Shown one piece after another: positions 3,848-6,908 of a DNA stretch of 6,908 bases. Source of the DNA: Deltaproteobacteria bacterium (GTDB taxonomy: Bacteria > Desulfobacterota > Desulfobacteria > Desulfobacterales > Desulfatirhabdiaceae); the NCBI GenBank assembly GCA_021778975.1, contig JAJYBO010000153.1:1-6908 (forward strand), read 5' to 3'. Under the pieces are notes generated by a model. The model saw nothing but the letters and a program-made list of their open reading frames with translations. It made no database searches and was not told where the DNA came from. Positions within the stretch are counted from its first letter, which is position 1, and the number at the start of each line of letters is the position of its first letter. A program made the translations under genes and the position numbers.

Positions 3848-6541
3848 ATGCGCTTGGTGGGACGGAGGTCGGCAACGGTTGTTGGTATAGTGGTCTTACT
3901 GGGGCTTGCATTTCTGCTTACCAGCTTCCTGACCATCAACTATATGGTGAACTACTGGTGGTTCGATTCCCTGGGATACGCTTTCTACTTCATGCAGCGG
4001 CTGTTATACCGGTATATGGTGTTTTCATCTGTCACCGCTCTGTTTTTTGGTATTTTCTTTTTCAATTTCTGGATTGCATCGCGATACCTGGGCACCACCA
4101 GCCCGCCTTCCGAAGATTCGAACGTATCGTCAAAAGAATCTTATCGGAAAGTGCTGCAAATGTTCCGTACGGGGTCCATGCGTGTTTATACGCCGCTGTC
4201 CCTGATTCTTGGCATCGTCATCGCTTTGCCGGTCTTTGAACGGTGGGAATCCTTTCTTCTGTATGTTTTCGGACCGCAATCCGGCATTATGGATCCTGTT
4301 TACGGCAAGGACATCAGTTATTATCTGTTTTCGTTCCCGATCTATATTTTACTGCAAAAACGCATTCTGATTTCGTTCGCCATTCTGCTCATCGGGGTTC
4401 TGTTTCTTTACTGGCTGGAACACCGATTGCTCAAAGCGCAGGATCGCGGCATCCACAAAGGCGCTAAAATTCATCTTTGTTTTTTGCTGGTCGCCGTCTT
4501 CGCCATCGAGATATGGAAATTTTTTCTTCAGCGCTATGAGTTGTTATATGCGTCCAGTTACGAGCCGCTTTTCTCTGGGCCGGGTTATGCCGAGATGCGC
4601 GTGGTGCTGCCCTTCATTGACGCGTGTATTGTGCTGTTAAGCGTCATCGCGATTGCATCAATCTTTTTTATCACAAGCCGAAAAGGACTGAAGACCCTGA
4701 TCGTTTCGGTGATTTTATTTGTATTGGCGCTGGCGGGGCGCTATTCCGACGCACTTCCCAAATGGGTGAACCAATACTGGGTCAACCCTAACGCGATATC
4801 CAGACAGGCGCCCTATATCCGTAACAACATTGACGCCACACTGTCAGCGTACAATCTCCACAATGTCGAGATTCGGAATGTCTCACCCGTTTTTACACCA
4901 GAAGGCATTGACGACAAGAAAATTCAGGGAATTTTTCGAAATATCCCTGTTTGGGACGGCAGTCTGCTGCACGATGTCTATGACCAGTTGCAGGAACTGC
5001 GCACCTATTACGATTTTACCCATGTTGACGTCAGTCATTACAATGTTCGCGGCAACAATCAGCAGGTATTTCTGGCTATGCGGGAGATGAACACGGATGA
5101 ACTGCCCAAAGGCGCCCGCAACTGGGTAAACGACCATCTGGTTTACACCCACGGATATGGCGCTGTCATGACCCCTGCCGCTCAGGGGGGCGATGAACCC
5201 ATGACCTGGTTTTTGAAAGGCATTCCTCTCGAATCGGATTTTGGCTTCAATATTAAACAGCCTGGGGTCTATTTCGGCATGTTACGGAACTACCCGTATG
5301 TGATTGTCCCCAATGATGTCGGAGAGTTTGGTTATCCCAAGGGGGAGTCGAATGTCACGGAAAACTATGACGGCGCCTATGGCGTCTCGATCAATTCCGC
5401 ATTCAGAAAACTGATGTTTGCATACTATCTCAAAGATTGGAATATTTTCTTTACAACCAAGACCAATGCCAGGAGCAAAATTCTTTTCATTCGCAACATT
5501 CAGGATCGCATTCACACCCTGACGCCGTATTTGCCGCTGGATCATGATCCCTACACAGTAGTGACCCCAACCAATCTTTACTGGATTCAGGATGCCTATA
5601 CCACATCTCAGTATTTTCCTGACGCCGCGTCTTATGGGAATGGGCGCGACAGCATCAATTACATTCGGGATTCGGTCAAGGTCGTCATCAATGCCTGCGA
5701 TGGCAAGGTGGATTATTATATTTCAGACCCCAAAGATCCGATCGTGAATGCGTATCGCCGCATGTATCCCGGCCTTTTCAAGGATGAAAGCCAGATGCCT
5801 CCGGAACTTCGTTCTCAGGTGCGCTATCCGCAGGATATCTTTGACATCCAAATGGCCATCTACGCCAAATATCATCAAACGGATCCCGCCGTGTTTTATC
5901 AGCAGGAAGACATCTGGGATGTTGGCGTCCCCGCGTTTGCATCTGAAAAGCAAAAACCGACCCGATCTTATTATCTGACGCTGGATATGATCGAACCGAA
6001 TCGCTTTGATTTTCTGCTGGTTTCCCCCATCATGCCCAAAGGACGCGATAATCTCAGGGCTTTGGCGATCGCCGGGTCTGACCAGGATTGCTATGGCAAG
6101 CTGATTGTTTACAGTTTTCCGAAGGGACAACTGGTCTATGGGCCGGCGCAGATACATTCTCTTATCAATTCGGATCCTTCCATTGCGCAACAGCTCACGC
6201 TGTGGGATCAGGTGGGGTCTCAGGTGGCGCGGGGCAACATGATCATTTTCCCCATCGGCAAGATGCTCCTTTACATTCAGCCGATTTATCTCAAGTCTTC
6301 GACGGACCTGAAGATTCCCGAACTGAAGCGTCTCATCATGACACAGGGACAAATCGTGGTCATGGGGAAATCCCTCGAAGACGCCTTCAAAACCATGATC
6401 GAACGGATCAAAGCCGAAACCGTTCGGGTTGACCAGCGATTCCCCGAGGTCGTTCAGGAGCCTCACCCCATAGCCCCTGAACCGCCGCCGCTGCCACAGC
6501 CTGCTCCGACGGCGGCGCAATCGCCGAAGTCGCCGAGTTGA
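3848..6541 (+). CDS. UPF0182 family integral membrane protein (COG1615), function unknown
   Basis: The 897-residue protein starts at an ATG with AGGAGGA (3837-3843) 4 nt upstream. Seven hydrophobic segments lie at about 12-30, 58-80, 113-130, 167-190, 210-228, 253-275 and 282-296. A large hydrophilic part of about 575 residues follows, presumably outside the cytoplasm. Family signatures are 'DPVYGKDISYYLFSFP' (149-164), 'VNPNAISRQAPYIRNNI' (312-328), 'DPYTVVTPTNLYWIQDAYTT' (within the middle of the soluble domain), the segment 'YIRDSVKVVINACDGKVDYY' and the following 'DPIVNAYRRMYPGLF' and 'ELRSQVRYPQDIF'. The last 25 residues are a proline-rich tail ending 'AAQSPKSPS', typical of the variable C-terminus. 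The length is normal for the family (about 850-1000) and the frame is unbroken. Family members occur in actinobacteria, cyanobacteria and Desulfobacterota, but no biochemical role is established, so I assign none. It is divergent from the regulator-cydAB unit, and its stop lies 3 nt before the next ATG. Confidence 0.95.
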   Translation: MRLVGRRSATVVGIVVLLGLAFLLTSFLTINYMVNYWWFDSLGYAFYFMQRLLYRYMVFSSVTALFFGIFFFNFWIASRYLGTTSPPSEDSNVSSKESYRKVLQMFRTGSMRVYTPLSLILGIVIALPVFERWESFLLYVFGPQSGIMDPVYGKDISYYLFSFPIYILLQKRILISFAILLIGVLFLYWLEHRLLKAQDRGIHKGAKIHLCFLLVAVFAIEIWKFFLQRYELLYASSYEPLFSGPGYAEMRVVLPFIDACIVLLSVIAIASIFFITSRKGLKTLIVSVILFVLALAGRYSDALPKWVNQYWVNPNAISRQAPYIRNNIDATLSAYNLHNVEIRNVSPVFTPEGIDDKKIQGIFRNIPVWDGSLLHDVYDQLQELRTYYDFTHVDVSHYNVRGNNQQVFLAMREMNTDELPKGARNWVNDHLVYTHGYGAVMTPAAQGGDEPMTWFLKGIPLESDFGFNIKQPGVYFGMLRNYPYVIVPNDVGEFGYPKGESNVTENYDGAYGVSINSAFRKLMFAYYLKDWNIFFTTKTNARSKILFIRNIQDRIHTLTPYLPLDHDPYTVVTPTNLYWIQDAYTTSQYFPDAASYGNGRDSINYIRDSVKVVINACDGKVDYYISDPKDPIVNAYRRMYPGLFKDESQMPPELRSQVRYPQDIFDIQMAIYAKYHQTDPAVFYQQEDIWDVGVPAFASEKQKPTRSYYLTLDMIEPNRFDFLLVSPIMPKGRDNLRALAIAGSDQDCYGKLIVYSFPKGQLVYGPAQIHSLINSDPSIAQQLTLWDQVGSQVARGNMIIFPIGKMLLYIQPIYLKSSTDLKIPELKRLIMTQGQIVVMGKSLEDAFKTMIERIKAETVRVDQRFPEVVQEPHPIAPEPPPLPQPAPTAAQSPKSPS

Positions 6542-6544
6542 CCG

Positions 6545-6908
6545 ATGAAATACGTTTGTCGTGATGATGTTTTTCTGTTTAACGGCGATGCCATAGATAT
6601 CTATGAACAATGGCCAAACCCAACCGTCATTGTCTCAGACGGCCCCTATGGGCTGAAGAGCTTCCCGGGCGACCCTCCAACACCTGAACACCTTGCAGAG
6701 TGGTATCGCCCTCATGTTCGAGAATGGACCCGTTTTTCCATTCCATCCACCACGCTCTGGTTTTGGAACTCCGAACAGGGGTGGGCGAATGTTCACAGAA
6801 CTCTGGTCGAGGAAGGATGGGATTTTCGAAACTGTCATATCTGGGAAAAGGGCATCGCTCACATAGCAGGCAATTCAAATAGCAGGTGGTGGGTGAGATT
6901 AGCTTTAT
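6545..6908 (+). CDS. DNA methyltransferase-like protein (N4/N6 class), N-terminal fragment, possibly disrupted
   Basis: The ATG is 3 nt after the UPF0182 stop (TGACCGATG). Only a GAG (6535-6537) offers a weak ribosome binding site, so translation is probably coupled. The frame stays open for 121 codons to the window end. The N-terminus 'LFNGDAIDIYEQWPNPTVIVSDGPYG' (read as 11-23 and 24-36) has the layout of amino-methyltransferases, with a GDA segment before catalytic motif IV. Here motif IV is 'SDGPYG' (31-36), D-G-P-Y instead of the usual D-P-P-Y. 'TLWFWNSEQGWANVH' (70-84), 'GWDFRNCHIWEKGIAHIAGN' (91-110) resemble a family of modification methylases whose members have 'W-x-KGIxHIAGN' there. 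The AdoMet-binding FxGxG motif would lie further downstream and is not seen. After residue 113 the sequence (RWWVRLAL) no longer looks like that family. It could modify adenine or cytosine; specificity cannot be judged. Confidence 0.75.
   Translation, partial: MKYVCRDDVFLFNGDAIDIYEQWPNPTVIVSDGPYGLKSFPGDPPTPEHLAEWYRPHVREWTRFSIPSTTLWFWNSEQGWANVHRTLVEEGWDFRNCHIWEKGIAHIAGNSNSRWWVRLAL
6884..6908. other. Possible junction with inserted repeat sequence at the window end
   Basis: The last 25 bases begin with AGGTGGTGGGTGAG and read as RWWVRLAL in the methyltransferase frame. The family, as I remember it, continues after the GN-x-N segment with a basic stretch and 'FPVVTE'. None of the three forward frames gives that here: one stops at once (TGA 6894-6896) and another reads QVVGEISF. 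A G-rich GGTGGGTGA start is also common in one arm of REP/MITE-like hairpin repeats, whose other arm would lie beyond the window. The evidence is short and the call tentative. Confidence 0.25.

Noticed and set aside
5723..6610. Long open frame (295 codons) on the minus strand across the end of UPF0182 and the methyltransferase start
   Set aside because: Antisense to two well-supported genes; the translation shows no family resemblance and is rich in R and H.
6627..6878. Minus-strand frames of 75-83 codons near the window end
   Set aside because: Antisense to the methyltransferase, whose plus-strand frame carries recognisable motifs; no independent support.

Overview
The window reads as a stretch of chromosome from a Gram-negative, largely anaerobic bacterium. 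A sulfate-reducer-like member of the Desulfobacterota is my best guess. The reasons are moderate GC, strong AGGAGG-type ribosome binding sites, a short-Q-loop cytochrome bd oxidase under a cysteine-containing Rrf2 regulator, a lone DUF4405 cytochrome-like protein and a UPF0182 membrane protein. This assignment is inference from gene content; there is no rRNA or other phylogenetic marker here.

Layout. (1) 1-159, minus: the N-terminal 53 codons of a cupin-like protein, cut by the window edge. (2) 160-271: a divergent intergenic region with a small perfect inverted repeat. (3) 272-538, plus: an 88-residue two-helix DUF4405 membrane protein, followed by a good rho-independent terminator. (4) 630-3531, minus: a three-gene unit in the order rrf2-type regulator, cydA, cydB, running towards the left and converging on the DUF4405 gene. 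(5) 3532-3847: a divergent control region. It holds a near-consensus sigma70 promoter for the regulator-cydAB unit, a 22-bp imperfect palindrome over its predicted start site, a 10-bp direct repeat in the leader, and two perfect 7-bp inverted repeats on the side of the rightward gene. (6) 3848-6541, plus: an 897-residue UPF0182 protein with seven predicted membrane helices and a large extracytoplasmic part. (7) 6545 to the window end, plus: the N-terminal part of a DNA methyltransferase-like protein starting 3 nt after the UPF0182 stop.

How the parts fit. CydA and CydB form a quinol:oxygen oxidoreductase of the bd type, which in strict anaerobes mainly scavenges oxygen. The regulator just upstream has the three-cysteine Fe-S ligand pattern of the IscR/NsrR/RsrR group. 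A simple model is that it senses O2, NO or redox state and controls its own promoter and cydAB through the palindrome. The DUF4405 protein is another likely haem-binding membrane protein, but it is a separate transcription unit. UPF0182 has no established function. Its tight spacing to the methyltransferase suggests co-transcription, not necessarily shared function.

The most interesting points are the promoter/palindrome/Fe-S regulator arrangement for cytochrome bd, and the apparent loss of family similarity in the methyltransferase after residue 113, about 25 bases before the window end. I see no CRISPR array, tRNA, rRNA or complete mobile element, and no convincing wholly new multi-gene system.
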